Shown here piece by piece: positions 34,230-44,200 of a stretch of 64,000 nt of DNA. The stretch lies in contig OY781040.1 of NCBI GenBank assembly GCA_963676095.1, positions 868,001 to 932,000 of the forward strand, given 5' to 3'. Below the pieces are notes generated by a model, which saw nothing but the letters and a program-made list of their open reading frames with translations, did not search any database and was not told where the DNA came from. Numbering within the stretch: the first letter of the stretch is position 1; each line of letters starts with the position of its first letter. The DNA is from G963676095 sp963676095 (GTDB lineage Bacteria; Bacteroidota; Bacteroidia; Bacteroidales; Prolixibacteraceae). The position numbers were made by a program, and so were the translations under genes.

Positions 34230-35552
34230 CTAATAAAAGACATTAAAAATATTTATTTTCATCGACTTAGCTTTATCGATCTGAAGTTGGAGAGCATTTA
34301 ATTTTTCTAAACTTCCCGAAATTGTATTATTAGACGACCAACTACAAGCTGGCAATAAACATCCTGCTGTCCACACTGAGGACTTTCCATAATGCATTAA
34401 TATCCCATTCCTATTACCTAACAAAGAAGGATTTTGTAAACTATATCGCCCGTAATGCACTGTTCTCCAATGACGAGTAACATCATACTGTCCCTCAGGA
34501 ATTCTTAGTCCTGACCCTTCCACATTTGAATCAGGTCCATTTGGTTCCATAAAGAATCCTGTTAATCCAGAAGCAGGCACACTAAATGCTGCCACTGTTG
34601 ATGCTGCTGATTGCCAAAAACGGAATGCATTAATGGTGTTCGCTCCCTGTACAACTTCTTGTTCCAGTTGGACGAACGCACTACCGACATCTGTATAATA
34701 ACCGATATTGTAAAAATTCACATCTTTTCCTCCTAATTCACCTAATTCCCCTGGAGCCAATTGTATGGTTCCATTATTAACATCAACAGTGTATCCATAA
34801 GCCAGCAAATTATTACTTTCCAGGTTCGCCATGTGTGCATTTGCTGCACCTGCGAGACCACCGGTAAATGCACCAATTCCTCCGGCTATTAAAGAGGAAT
34901 TTAGATTAAATCCGGAACCGCTCAGTAAGGCATTACCTCCACTTGCAATTAGTGAACTGCCAAAAGCCCCGGCTCCTCCGATCAATGCACCTGATCCAAA
35001 TGAAGTTGCAATAGAAGCTGCCTGACCAGCTACTCCTCCAAGTATTGCTGATCCTGCTCCTATCCCAAAATATCCTAATCCTTGCCAAAAGTTATTAATA
35101 TCTTGGCTATGCATTGTTACATTTAACATTCCACTCCAAGCGGCAAACACAATAATCGGAGCCCAAAAAAATTCTCCGTCCTGGTCATTATATACCAACG
35201 GGTTGTTCAGCGCGTAGCTGTACCGGTTAAAACTTTGGGTAAAATCAGGCAGTTGGATATAATTATCGGGGCTGAGGAACCTGCCTGCTACCGGGTCGTA
35301 CAGCCGCCCGTTCATGTTGGTCAGGCTAAACTCGGGCAGGTGCTCATGGCCCGTGTAACCCCGGTGGAACCCGATGGTGTTCAGCGAAACAGTTTGCTTG
35401 CCCCAGGCATCGTATGTGGCCCGGAAAACGGCTGTGCCGTTGGCATCGGTCAGCGAGAGGATGCTGCCCAAATGGTCGGTATGGGCAAAATACTGTTGAT
35501 CCGCCTGACCTGCCTGCTTCACGTAAACGGCTGCCAGGCCATCGCCATTCAC
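34230..35552 (-). CDS. Rhs core C-terminal cassette with DUF5675-like toxin tip
   Basis: 440 residues from GTG 35552. It carries the last part of an Rhs core: YFAHTDHLGSILSLTDANG, TYDAWGKQTV, YTGHEHLPEF, NMNGRLYDPVAGRFLSPD and YSYALNNPLVYNDQDG. A Gly/Ala-rich hydrophobic region of about 150 residues follows. The tip starts at LTGFFMEPNGP (about 330) and shows the DUF5675 pattern: IPEGQYDV, then GILMHYGKSS, then TAGCLLP. The H...GC arrangement resembles L,D-transpeptidase-like enzymes. The gene lacks signal peptide and beta-propeller-like bulk of a full Rhs protein, so it is an orphan cassette. Its first codon overlaps the end of the Rpn gene by 4 bp. Confidence 0.8.
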   Translation of the reverse strand: MNGDGLAAVYVKQAGQADQQYFAHTDHLGSILSLTDANGTAVFRATYDAWGKQTVSLNTIGFHRGYTGHEHLPEFSLTNMNGRLYDPVAGRFLSPDNYIQLPDFTQSFNRYSYALNNPLVYNDQDGEFFWAPIIVFAAWSGMLNVTMHSQDINNFWQGLGYFGIGAGSAILGGVAGQAASIATSFGSGALIGGAGAFGSSLIASGGNALLSGSGFNLNSSLIAGGIGAFTGGLAGAANAHMANLESNNLLAYGYTVDVNNGTIQLAPGELGELGGKDVNFYNIGYYTDVGSAFVQLEQEVVQGANTINAFRFWQSAASTVAAFSVPASGLTGFFMEPNGPDSNVEGSGLRIPEGQYDVTRHWRTVHYGRYSLQNPSLLGNRNGILMHYGKSSVWTAGCLLPACSWSSNNTISGSLEKLNALQLQIDKAKSMKINIFNVFY

Positions 35553-36409
35553 AGCTTCTCGATCTCTTCTGCGGAAAGTCCGGTAATCCTGGCTATCTGT
35601 TCTAGCGGAAGACCTTCCTTCTTCATCTCCCGGGCAACAGCAATCGCTTTTTTACGTTCGCCTTTCTGCTCTCCTTCCTGTAGTCCTTCCTGCCGTCCTT
35701 TCTGTTCGGCAAAGGCCAGCGTGGCCAGGTGATCCCGGTACACCTTGATGCTTTCATCATACTTTTCCCGCTCTTCTTTACTCAAAGAGGCGATGTCCAC
35801 GATCTTTTCCAATTTTTCGAACACCGCTTTACGGGCTTTAAAGGGAAGTCGTTGCAATGTTTCCATATTCTTTAGTACATAAATCCACCGTTCGAAATCC
35901 GTCTCGCATTCCCCTTCCTCCTTGGTAAAGGACGGAAGCTCGATAAAGATAAAACGCAGTTTGTCACTGAATTGTTCGTGCGTTTCCCGGTCCGCCAGGA
36001 TCACATCCGTTCGCAGCTTGTGCTCCATATCTTCCAACCGGAAGTTCATGAAGAACACCCCGTAAACGGCTTTCAGGTTAAACTGCCAGTCCGCCCCCCG
36101 CTCTCCCTGGCGGGTGATCGTGTGGGAGAGATAGTATAATGCCCGTTCCCGGAAGTTGGCCTGTTGCCGGTTCTGCATTTCCACGATGAAATGCTCGCCC
36201 GATCCGGTCGTGCAATAGACGTCGTAAATCACGCCGCGGTCGCCCATGAATTCGGGCAGCACTTCCTTGTCCAGGAACGTGATGTCCCTGATCTGTTTTT
36301 CATTGACAAGCAAATCGTTCAGAAAGTCAATCAACAGGTCCTTGCTGACTTCCTGCCCGAAGATCCGTTTAAACCCGGTGTCGGTAAAAGGGTTGATAAA
36401 GCGTGGCAT
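35549..36409 (-). CDS. Rpn family recombination-promoting nuclease (PD-(D/E)XK)
   Basis: 286 residues. The N-terminal motif FINPFTDTGFKRIFG is characteristic. The nuclease core shows D in VIYDVYC and the ExQ pair in HFIVEMQNRQ; ALYYLSHTITRQ follows. The C-terminal region has a Gly/Glu/Lys-rich hinge (GRQEGLQEGEQKGERKKA) and a small helical end (LEQIARITGLSAEEIEKL). Family members are DNA endonucleases linked to recombination. The stop codon overlaps the first codon of the Rhs cassette, which suggests that it was inserted or recombined exactly at the Rhs truncation point. Confidence 0.88.
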   Translation of the reverse strand: MPRFINPFTDTGFKRIFGQEVSKDLLIDFLNDLLVNEKQIRDITFLDKEVLPEFMGDRGVIYDVYCTTGSGEHFIVEMQNRQQANFRERALYYLSHTITRQGERGADWQFNLKAVYGVFFMNFRLEDMEHKLRTDVILADRETHEQFSDKLRFIFIELPSFTKEEGECETDFERWIYVLKNMETLQRLPFKARKAVFEKLEKIVDIASLSKEEREKYDESIKVYRDHLATLAFAEQKGRQEGLQEGEQKGERKKAIAVAREMKKEGLPLEQIARITGLSAEEIEKL

Positions 36410-36450
36410 CGGCTCGTGTTTTTAACCTTATAAAGATAGCACTTCTTTTT

Positions 36451-36740
36451 TTAAAATGGATAGAACAGGATTTCAAAGGACACTTCCGGCTCCTGACACC
36501 TCAAAAATGAACGGATTATTTTGTTGCTTTGCAGCTGGGCCGAGGCAGCCACGCTGGCCAGGTTCGAGGCATCAATGCCCCGCTTCAGCTTTTTGAACAG
36601 GTAATGAATGGCATACCCGATGCCGTACACGGTCGTGTCTGTCCCGGTTCTGACAATTCGGGTTTCCACGTAATACACGTTCAGGCCCGACTCCTGTTTT
36701 CCAAGGGTGATCCCGCTTCCCCGTGCTCCTCCAGATTTAT
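36451..36740 (-). pseudogene. Remnant related to lipoprotein gene at 26711
   Basis: The open frame from about 36740 reads YKSGGARGSGITLGKQES, GLNVYYVETRIVRTGTDT, YAIHYLFKKLKRGIDASNL and ends FEILFYPF. It lacks a proper start and signal. Twenty-nine nucleotides (36688-36716) are identical to 26930-26958 in the lipoprotein gene at 26711, covering GITLGKQES. After that point the two proteins differ. It marks the other edge of the toxin island. Confidence 0.55.
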
Positions 36741-36799
36741 ACTAATATTGATCAAAGCGGCTGGATCGGACATATCCCGATGAGCGGGGTAGGCATTAA

Positions 36800-36826
36800 A
36801 AAGCCCCCGGATTACTCCAGGGCTTT
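36800..36826 (-). terminator. Hairpin terminator
   Basis: AAAGCCCCCGGA-TTAC-TCCAGGGCTTT lies 12 bp beyond the stop of the exported protein at 36838; on the minus strand it is followed by TTTAATGCC. Confidence 0.65.
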
Positions 36827-36837
36827 CTTATCGTTTT

Positions 36838-37479
36838 CTACTGCCCATGGCTATCATTCTCTGATAATATCTTATCATATGATAATTTCATAAGATGTGC
36901 AACCTTTGTATCTATCTCTTCTATTTTTAAATAAAGAGTTTCATAATCTTCTTTATACTCTTCGGGATGTGGCCCATCAAAGTAAAAATGCCAAAAATCA
37001 GAAATGATTTTATCATTAAATTCTGATAGAAAAAGGCAAAAGTCTTTAACATTTTCTTTAACGGTTGTTTGAATATAATCTTGTAAAATATTTACTGCAT
37101 CAGCATCCCAATATGCCCCGCGAGACAGAGAAATTAGCCTTGACCAGTAAAGGACATGTTTATGAGAGAAGATTTCTGCAAATAAATCTATATATTCCAT
37201 AGATTCATAATACAATGGATTAGCCTTACCATTTCCATCTGGAAGATCAGTATAACCAAAAATTGCATTAAATCGATTAAACGTTGACGGAAAGTATTTA
37301 TAATAAAGACTACTATAGCGATTTTTATCTTCACACGAAAGATTCTCCTTTTCTAAAAGTTGTTTGATTGATGTCAGTGAATCAACCTGAACCTTTAAAG
37401 AAAGTTTATCATCTTGCGCAAAACACATTCCATTGCGCAAAGACATCACCAATAATAAGATAACTACAAAGTTTTTCAT
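36838..37479 (-). CDS. Exported immunity protein (FW-x-FYFDGPHP family)
   Basis: 213 residues. Signal peptide MKNFVVILLLVMSLRNGMCFAQ. The conserved second half is DFWHFYFDGPHPEEYKEDYETL, continuing KVAHLMKLSYDKILSENDSHGQ. It starts 15 bp after the stop of the orphan DUF5675 tip. Same layout and family as the lipoprotein at 33527, but it is a soluble periplasmic form rather than a lipoprotein. Inferred role: cognate immunity for the orphan tip. No named family recognised. Confidence 0.75.
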   Translation of the reverse strand: MKNFVVILLLVMSLRNGMCFAQDDKLSLKVQVDSLTSIKQLLEKENLSCEDKNRYSSLYYKYFPSTFNRFNAIFGYTDLPDGNGKANPLYYESMEYIDLFAEIFSHKHVLYWSRLISLSRGAYWDADAVNILQDYIQTTVKENVKDFCLFLSEFNDKIISDFWHFYFDGPHPEEYKEDYETLYLKIEEIDTKVAHLMKLSYDKILSENDSHGQ

Positions 37480-37494
37480 TTCCCTTGTCTGTGA

Positions 37495-37845
37495 TTAGTA
37501 AAATGAATCATATATATTTACCCTGACATTTGAGTACCCTACCTTATTAATTTGTAAACGTAAAGCATTTCTTATTGCCTTACTATTGTTTACCCAATCC
37601 ATTCCCCATTGTTTATGACCTCCCCAACTAGAACCAGGCAACAGACACCCAGAAGTATCATCGGGACTATTCCCTACATGAATAGTTATCCCCCTTGAAG
37701 CAGGAACATTTTGGTTGTAAATCATATAGTCACCTGGATAATGGTTCTGATTTGGAGTAAGGTTATAAGAACCTGAAGGCACTCTTCTGTCAAGATTTCG
37801 GGTTGTTGTTGAAGGTCCTGCTGGTTCTAAGAAATAACCTGTTAA
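37495..37845 (-). pseudogene. Orphan DUF5675-like toxin tip
   Basis: Reads from 37845 LTGYFLEPAGPSTTTRN, RVPSGSYNLTPNQ, then GITIHVGNSPDDTSGCLLPG, ending VRVNIYDSFY. A stop codon immediately precedes LTG. The start coincides with the point where similarity to the tip of the Rhs gene at 34230 begins, so this is a tip cut off exactly at a module boundary. A GTG at 37782 could start a 95-residue protein. The H-x-G...SGC motif is intact. It is kept together with its probable immunity gene. Confidence 0.8.
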
Positions 37846-38478
37846 TCAACCTTCCTTCAAGAGGTACAAAAGAAGAAAAAGAAAAATACTGCCCTTTCGG
37901 GCAACAGGTAAAATTCCTGTGTGCGGAAGGCGCCGTTAGTGCGACATCCTTCCCCTGTTAATCCTGTTTTTAAATTAAGGATTATCAGTTTCATCCGAAA
38001 CTCCATCGGGTGGCCGTTCTTCCTGCCTTGCTCTCTCCGCTATGTTCCATGGCAGAATAATGATGACCCTGTATTCAATATTTGCGGGCCTTGCCATGTC
38101 CGTTTCATCTGATGAAGTAAAATATTTCATATATTAATTCCTGAAACGAACAAAAGGTTACCCGCTTTGAATGAATATTTCTTCAGGAAGGTGAAAAAAA
38201 TACAGCGATGAAAAACCGTTGATAAAACAACTATTAAACTAATCTGTTTATACAATCCGGTATTTCAATTTATTCCCCGGATTTAGAATTAAAAAAATTT
38301 TCTTATTATTTTAGGCTTCCGGAAAACCACTGCTTAACAACGGGCCATCCTGGTAAATCAGGATACAGGAGACTAAACAGGGACAAAGTATAAATCCGCG
38401 AAGTGAATCGAGAGCGGAATTCATGGAATAAACAAATGACTGGTTACAATATGTGGAAATTATAATAATTTAAAACAC
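37846..38478. other. Intergenic region with stacked hairpins
   Basis: At 37891-37953 three stems follow each other: GCCC-TTTC-GGGC, ACAGG-TAAAATT-CCTGT, and GGAAGG(CGC...GCG)CCTTCC. A TAAAATTCC string recalls cobalamin riboswitches, but the other conserved boxes are absent. The remaining 500 bases up to the next gene are AT-rich without a clear gene. A 63-codon plus-strand frame at 37921 has no recognisable features. Confidence 0.45.
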
Positions 38479-41112
38479 ATGAGGCTAAAAAATATTTTGT
38501 ATTTTCCGTTATGTTTGATTGCTTTTTCGATGTCGGCGCAGTCGCTGAAAACAATCGATACCAATCATCAAAAAAATAATTTGCCCTGGAACAGGCTCTT
38601 ACAGCCGGCCGGGAAACAAATCATTTTCGGGAATACCAACCTGGAAAATCATGCCCTGGATGCAGCGCTCTCCCCTGACGGGAAATGGCTTGCTGTTGAA
38701 GAGCGTTACAGCGTCGTTTTTATCGACACCGGAAACGATAGCTCTGTCTTCAGTCTCCCGATCAGTTCGGAGAAGACGCTTAAAGGTGTAATGAGTACCT
38801 ATTCCGGAATATTATGGTACACAGGGAGCGGTTTTCCGGAGATTTTATGGAGCGCTGCAGATTCGGACGGAAAATCTTACGTGATCAGGGCCTCCTGGAA
38901 CGGGAAGACTGCTCAAATCCAAAATTTCTATGCCTACCAACCGCTGCCTCCGGCAGAATCTGCCTTGCCTAACGAACTACTCATCCGTCATGAGAAGACG
39001 GGCGACTTTTTGTACGTTGTTATGAACGGCAATAACGAAATTATTAAGCAGGACCTGAAAGACGGCAAGGTAATCCGGAAAGGAAAAACAGGTGTGGCTC
39101 CCTATGGAATTACAGAAGCAGGCGGGAAATTGTATGTAACCAACTGGGGTGGAAGGATCCCCTTACCTGGGGATACCCTTGTTGCCGGCGTTCCCTGGGG
39201 GGAAACACGGGTAAACTCTTTCAACGGGGCAACCAGGGAGGGGAGTGTGTCTGTTTTTGACCCGGAAACAGGAAAACTGGTTGATGAAATTCTGACCGGG
39301 CTCCATCCCAATGAGATTATCCCGTCGCCTGACCAGCGATTTATATATATCACAAACTCGAACAGCGATAATGTTTCGGTTATCGAAACAGCTACCGGCA
39401 AGGTATGTGAAACGATCACGGTCCGGCTCCAGCCGGGCATAAATAAATATTGGGGGGACTCTCCCGACGGACTGGCAGTTTCCGGAAACGGAAAATATCT
39501 TTATGTGGCCAATGGCATGGATGCGGCAATTGCCGTCGTCAGACTTGGAAAGCAGGCGTCGTCCAGGGGAAAAGATCAAAAAAGCGAGGTAGAAGGATTT
39601 ATTCCGACTGCAGGATATCCATCGTCTGTTGTATTATCGGACAAAAACAAAATGTACGTCACCAACCTCGAAGCAGAAGGGGCAAGTATTCCTGTCAAAC
39701 AGGAATCAGGCATAATCGCGTATAATTCGCACCGCATGCTGGCATCGGTATCGGTTATTGATATGCCCGGCAAAAAAGATCTTCAGGAGTACACCCGTGA
39801 AGTAATTGCAGCCAACGACCTCGAGCGGGTAAAGGCTGCAAATCTGCCGCCCCGTCCCGGTATTTCCCCTAAACCTGTACCTGAACGGATCGGAGAACCT
39901 TCTATATTCAAGCATGTTATCTATATTATCAAAGAAAACCGGACTTATGACCAGGTGCTCGGCGATGTTTCCAAAGGGAACGGGGAACCGTCCCTTTGTA
40001 TATACGGACAGGAGGTTACCCCGAATGCCCACTTGCTGGTAAACGATTTCTTACTGATGGACAACTATATGGCTTCAGGGAAATGTTCTGCAGAAGGACA
40101 TCAGTGGACGGACGCTTCGATCGTAACCGATTACGTGGAAAAGAATGTCCGGGCCTGGTTCCGCAGTTATCCTCATGTTCAGAACGATGCCCTGGTCTAC
40201 GCGCCGACCGGGTTCATCTGGGACAATGCCGTCAAACATGGAAAAACAGTACGGATATACGGAGAGGCTTCCATTCCTGAATTCGATCACAACCTGAGAT
40301 GGAAAGATATTTACAATGACTTTATGCAGGGAAAATATCCGCAGTTTACCAACAAAACGACCATCGGTCCGGTGAAACCTTTACTTAGCCAGACCTATCC
40401 CGCTTACGACAGTCATTGTTTCCCGGATATTCTCCGGGCTGATGCTTTCAGCAGGGAGGTCCGCAAGTATGACCAAATGGAAGGGGACCAGCTTCCCGAC
40501 CTGATGATATTGGCCTTACCGGCCGATCATACAGCAGGAACCAATCCCAGGTTCCCGACCCCCAGGGCAATGGTAGCAGACAACGATCTGGCGCTGGGAA
40601 GAATTATCGAGACCCTAAGTCATAGCAAATTTTGGAAAAACACGGTCGTCTTTGTCACAGAAGACGATTCCCAGGCCGGATGGGACCATATTTCCGCATA
40701 CCGCACCGTGGGTTTTGTCATTAGCGCTTACTCGCATAAAAAGGAGGCCGTACACGCCGCCTATAACCAACCGTCGATGGTCAGGACAATAGAGCAGATC
40801 TTAGGCATACCACCCATGAACATCGAGGATGCAATAGCCCCGACCATGGATGCCTGCTTTAACGATGTTCCGGATTTCACGCCTTACACGGCCTTAAAAA
40901 ACAGGATCCCTCTCGACGAGATGAACCCGGGACTGTCTTCACTGAACGGGAAAGCATTACATTATGCAAAAAAAAGCATGGATCCCCAGTTCGATCATAT
41001 CGACGGGGGTAACGACGACCTGCTGAACCGGATCCTTTGGTTCGCCTCGCGCGGAGGAGAAAGTTATCCTGCCAGGTATGCAGGGGAAGGCGATCAGGAT
41101 GACGACGATTAA
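38479..41112 (+). CDS. Bifunctional YncE-type beta-propeller / phosphoesterase protein
   Basis: 877 residues. Signal peptide at about 1-21 (ending MSAQ). A seven-bladed propeller of the YVTN type lies at about 40-430 (blade cores YVTNWGGRIPLPG, YITNSNSDNVSVIETATGKV, YVANGMDAAIAVVRLG, MYVTNLEAEG). A phosphoesterase/alkaline-phosphatase-fold domain follows from about 475: HVIYIIKENRTYDQVLGD, SAEGHQWTDASIVTDYVE, LPADHTAGTNP and EDDSQAGWDHISAYRT, with Asp/His metal ligands. It probably hydrolyses phosphomono- or diesters in the periplasm. The fusion is common in Bacteroidota. It has no operon partner, and its 3' end faces the efflux operon. Confidence 0.88.
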   Translation: MRLKNILYFPLCLIAFSMSAQSLKTIDTNHQKNNLPWNRLLQPAGKQIIFGNTNLENHALDAALSPDGKWLAVEERYSVVFIDTGNDSSVFSLPISSEKTLKGVMSTYSGILWYTGSGFPEILWSAADSDGKSYVIRASWNGKTAQIQNFYAYQPLPPAESALPNELLIRHEKTGDFLYVVMNGNNEIIKQDLKDGKVIRKGKTGVAPYGITEAGGKLYVTNWGGRIPLPGDTLVAGVPWGETRVNSFNGATREGSVSVFDPETGKLVDEILTGLHPNEIIPSPDQRFIYITNSNSDNVSVIETATGKVCETITVRLQPGINKYWGDSPDGLAVSGNGKYLYVANGMDAAIAVVRLGKQASSRGKDQKSEVEGFIPTAGYPSSVVLSDKNKMYVTNLEAEGASIPVKQESGIIAYNSHRMLASVSVIDMPGKKDLQEYTREVIAANDLERVKAANLPPRPGISPKPVPERIGEPSIFKHVIYIIKENRTYDQVLGDVSKGNGEPSLCIYGQEVTPNAHLLVNDFLLMDNYMASGKCSAEGHQWTDASIVTDYVEKNVRAWFRSYPHVQNDALVYAPTGFIWDNAVKHGKTVRIYGEASIPEFDHNLRWKDIYNDFMQGKYPQFTNKTTIGPVKPLLSQTYPAYDSHCFPDILRADAFSREVRKYDQMEGDQLPDLMILALPADHTAGTNPRFPTPRAMVADNDLALGRIIETLSHSKFWKNTVVFVTEDDSQAGWDHISAYRTVGFVISAYSHKKEAVHAAYNQPSMVRTIEQILGIPPMNIEDAIAPTMDACFNDVPDFTPYTALKNRIPLDEMNPGLSSLNGKALHYAKKSMDPQFDHIDGGNDDLLNRILWFASRGGESYPARYAGEGDQDDDD

Positions 41113-41200
41113 AGCACAATGGGTAATTTCTGGAACCGGACGTGATGGCCCTCCAAAACTTCTGTGATTCCGGACCTGTCGATAATCAGGGCTTCAATCC

Positions 41201-44200
41201 TCAGGATTTTTTATGAGACAGACGGCTTCCGATCCAGTGTTTTACCGCTTCGGCAATGAAATAAACAACCGGCACTATGATAAGCGTGAGCAGCATGGAA
41301 CTGGTCATTCCCCCGATCAATACCCACCCCAGACCGCTTTTCCATTCGGAGCCGGATCCGTGTGAAAGAGCGATCGGCAGCATTCCTACAACAGTTGAGA
41401 TTGCCGTCATCAAGATAGGGCGCAGGCGCAATCTGACTGCTGTGATCAGAGATTTCAGCACACTGTTTCCCTCTTTTCGTAATGTATTGGTAAAATCGAC
41501 CACCAGAATGGCGTTCTTTGTTACCAAACCAACCAGCATGATAATTCCCAGCAAACTGAAAATACTCAGGTTTTGACGTGCCAGCGCCAATGCCAGCAAT
41601 GCCCCGATAATCGACAGCGGGATGGAAAACAGGATAACAAACGGGTGCAAATAACTTTCGTACAAAGCAACCATAATCAGGTAAACTAAAAAAATTGAAA
41701 TAACCAATGCCGTTCCTAAGCTGCCAAAGGTATCTCCCTGGTATTTCAGGTCGCTTTCAAGGACATAGTTTATGCCTGACGGGAAACGGGTTTGGTCGAG
41801 CAATTTTTGCAAATCGGCACCAATGTCGCCCGAAGCCCGTCCCAAAGCCTGCGATTCAAGGCTAATAGACGAAATCCGACCGTAGCGTTCCAGCTTCGAG
41901 GGGCCGGTGCCGGCGGTAATGTCGGCAAATTGTTTCAGTTTGACCGGCAGCGCGAAGTCATTCAGAAAAGTAAGGTTTTCCACATCGGAAATGGATCGCC
42001 GGTTAAAAGCATCGAGACGGACATTAATGTCGTATTCATAATCGCCCACCTGGAATTTACTGTCGGTATTCCCGCTAAAAGCCGTCTGAATGGTAGCCCC
42101 GACCATTTCCAGCGATAACCCGAGAAGGGCCATACGGTCTTTATCAATTTTAACCGCAATTTCCGGATTTCCCCCCTCATTGCTAAGTTTTACATTGTTC
42201 GTGCCGGGAATTTTGGCAATCTCCGTTTTCATTTTTTCAGCAAATGCATACAGGGTATCGGTGTTCGTTCCCCGAAATACCACTTCGATAGGGGCATTGT
42301 CTTCCCCTCCAATCATACTCACGATTGCCGAACGCACTTTCACCCCGGGAAATTTAGCATTCAGCTCCCGTTCCAGTTTTTTTACAAAATGGTCGGCGGA
42401 AACATCCCGCTCGCTTTTGTCAACTAATTTAATGTTTACTTCCGATTTGTAATTTCCGCCCTGTATACTCAACAGTCCCGTTGATGAGCCAACCGAAGTA
42501 TAAACATTGACCACTTCCGGTTTTTTGCTGATAATTTTCTCAATTTCACGTGTCATTAAGTTATTTTGACGAACCGTGTAGTCTTTTGGATATTCGATGT
42601 CGAGGATACATTCGCCCATATCGCCGCTGTTCAGGAACTCGCTTCCGATAAATCCGCCGCCAGGCAAGCCGAGCGAGCCAATAAACAATACCGTGGCAAT
42701 AAACAGTGTAACGAATTTATGGCGTAACGACCACACCAATATTCCCTGGATAAACAGGGCAAAGCCGTCGATGCCGCTTTCAAAGCGTAAAATAAATCCG
42801 CCCCACAGTGATTTCCTGTTCAGTTTTTCCAATTTTGAAAAGCGGGAAGTCATTAACGGCACCACGGTAAAAGCCACCAAAAGGCTTAAAATAACAGAGA
42901 TAACAATTACAATGGCAAAAGGGCTGATTACGTCCGAAATAATGCTTTCCGACAAGGCGACCGGGAAAAAAACCACAACCAAAACCAGCGTGATGGATGC
43001 CACGCTCAACCCGATTTCCTTAATCCCGTCGAGGGTGGCCTGCCAGCGGGTTTTCCCCATTTCAAGGTGCCGGTAAATATTTTCGAGCACGACAATGGCA
43101 TCGTCAACCAGCGTACCGATAACTAATGACAAAGCAAGCAAAGTCATCAGGTTTAACGAATAGCCAAACAAATTCATCCCTATAAATGAGGAAATTAGGG
43201 AAAGCGGAACGGCAACCATTACAATAACGGCATTGCGGATACTGTGCAGGAACAATACCATTATCACGGTTACCAAAAAGATGGCCATAAACAGGTCGAA
43301 AGTTACCGAGTGCACGGCATCCATAATAAACAACGAACTGTCTTCCGGAACGCTGAACCTCATTCCCTGCGGAGCGTATTGCTGTTCCAATTTTGTTATT
43401 TCTTCCTTTACCTGCCGGCATACTTCTACCGTGTTGGCCTCGTCCTGTTTTTTGATTTCAATACCCACCGATTGTTCGCCGTTTACCCTGAAAATCGTAG
43501 TTATATCTTTCTGTGTATCCAGGACTTCGGCAATATCTTTCAACTTCACGGATGATCCGTCGCTTAACCGGGCAACTGCCAGGTTCCGGATATCGTCTGT
43601 TTTTTTAAATTTGGCGGCCATTCGCAAAGAGGTCTGGCTTTTATCCGTAGTGATTTTCCCGGCAGGGAATTCAAGGTTCGACATTTGGATTGCCTGCAAT
43701 ACCTGCAACATGGAGAGGTGGTAATTGTCGATTTTATCCTGATGGATGTTGACCTGGATTTCCCGCTCGGTGCCCCCGATGATGTTTACTTCACCTACCC
43801 CGTCAATCCTTGCAAATTCAGGGATAATATGGTAATTAAGTTCGTCATAAAGGTCGGAAGCGGACATATTGGCGTTAACGCCGATGGAAACGACAGGCCT
43901 GTCGTCAACTGATATCTGCGAAACGGATGGCTCATGCACCGTAGCGGGAAAATCTCCCTGCACCCCTTTTATTTTCCGGACGGCTTCATTCATCACATTG
44001 TCCACGTCGGTATTTTGTTTCATCTCCACAATCACCATTGAGACCCCTTCCTGGGAAATGGAACGAACCGTTTCTACATTAGGAAGGCCGGAAACAGCAC
44101 CTTCAACAGGTTTCGACACCGTATTTTCCACCTCAGAGGGAGAAGCCCCCGGATAAACCGTTACAACGGAAAAATAAGGTGACGAAAACTTTGGGATCAG

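Noticed and set aside
37891..37960. Cobalamin riboswitch
   Set aside because: Only the TAAAATTCC-like string fits; the other conserved boxes, including the CGCCACTG-type box, are absent and no B12-related gene follows.
37921..38112. 63-codon plus-strand frame after the orphan tip
   Set aside because: Begins inside the hairpin stack, no family features or ribosome binding site.
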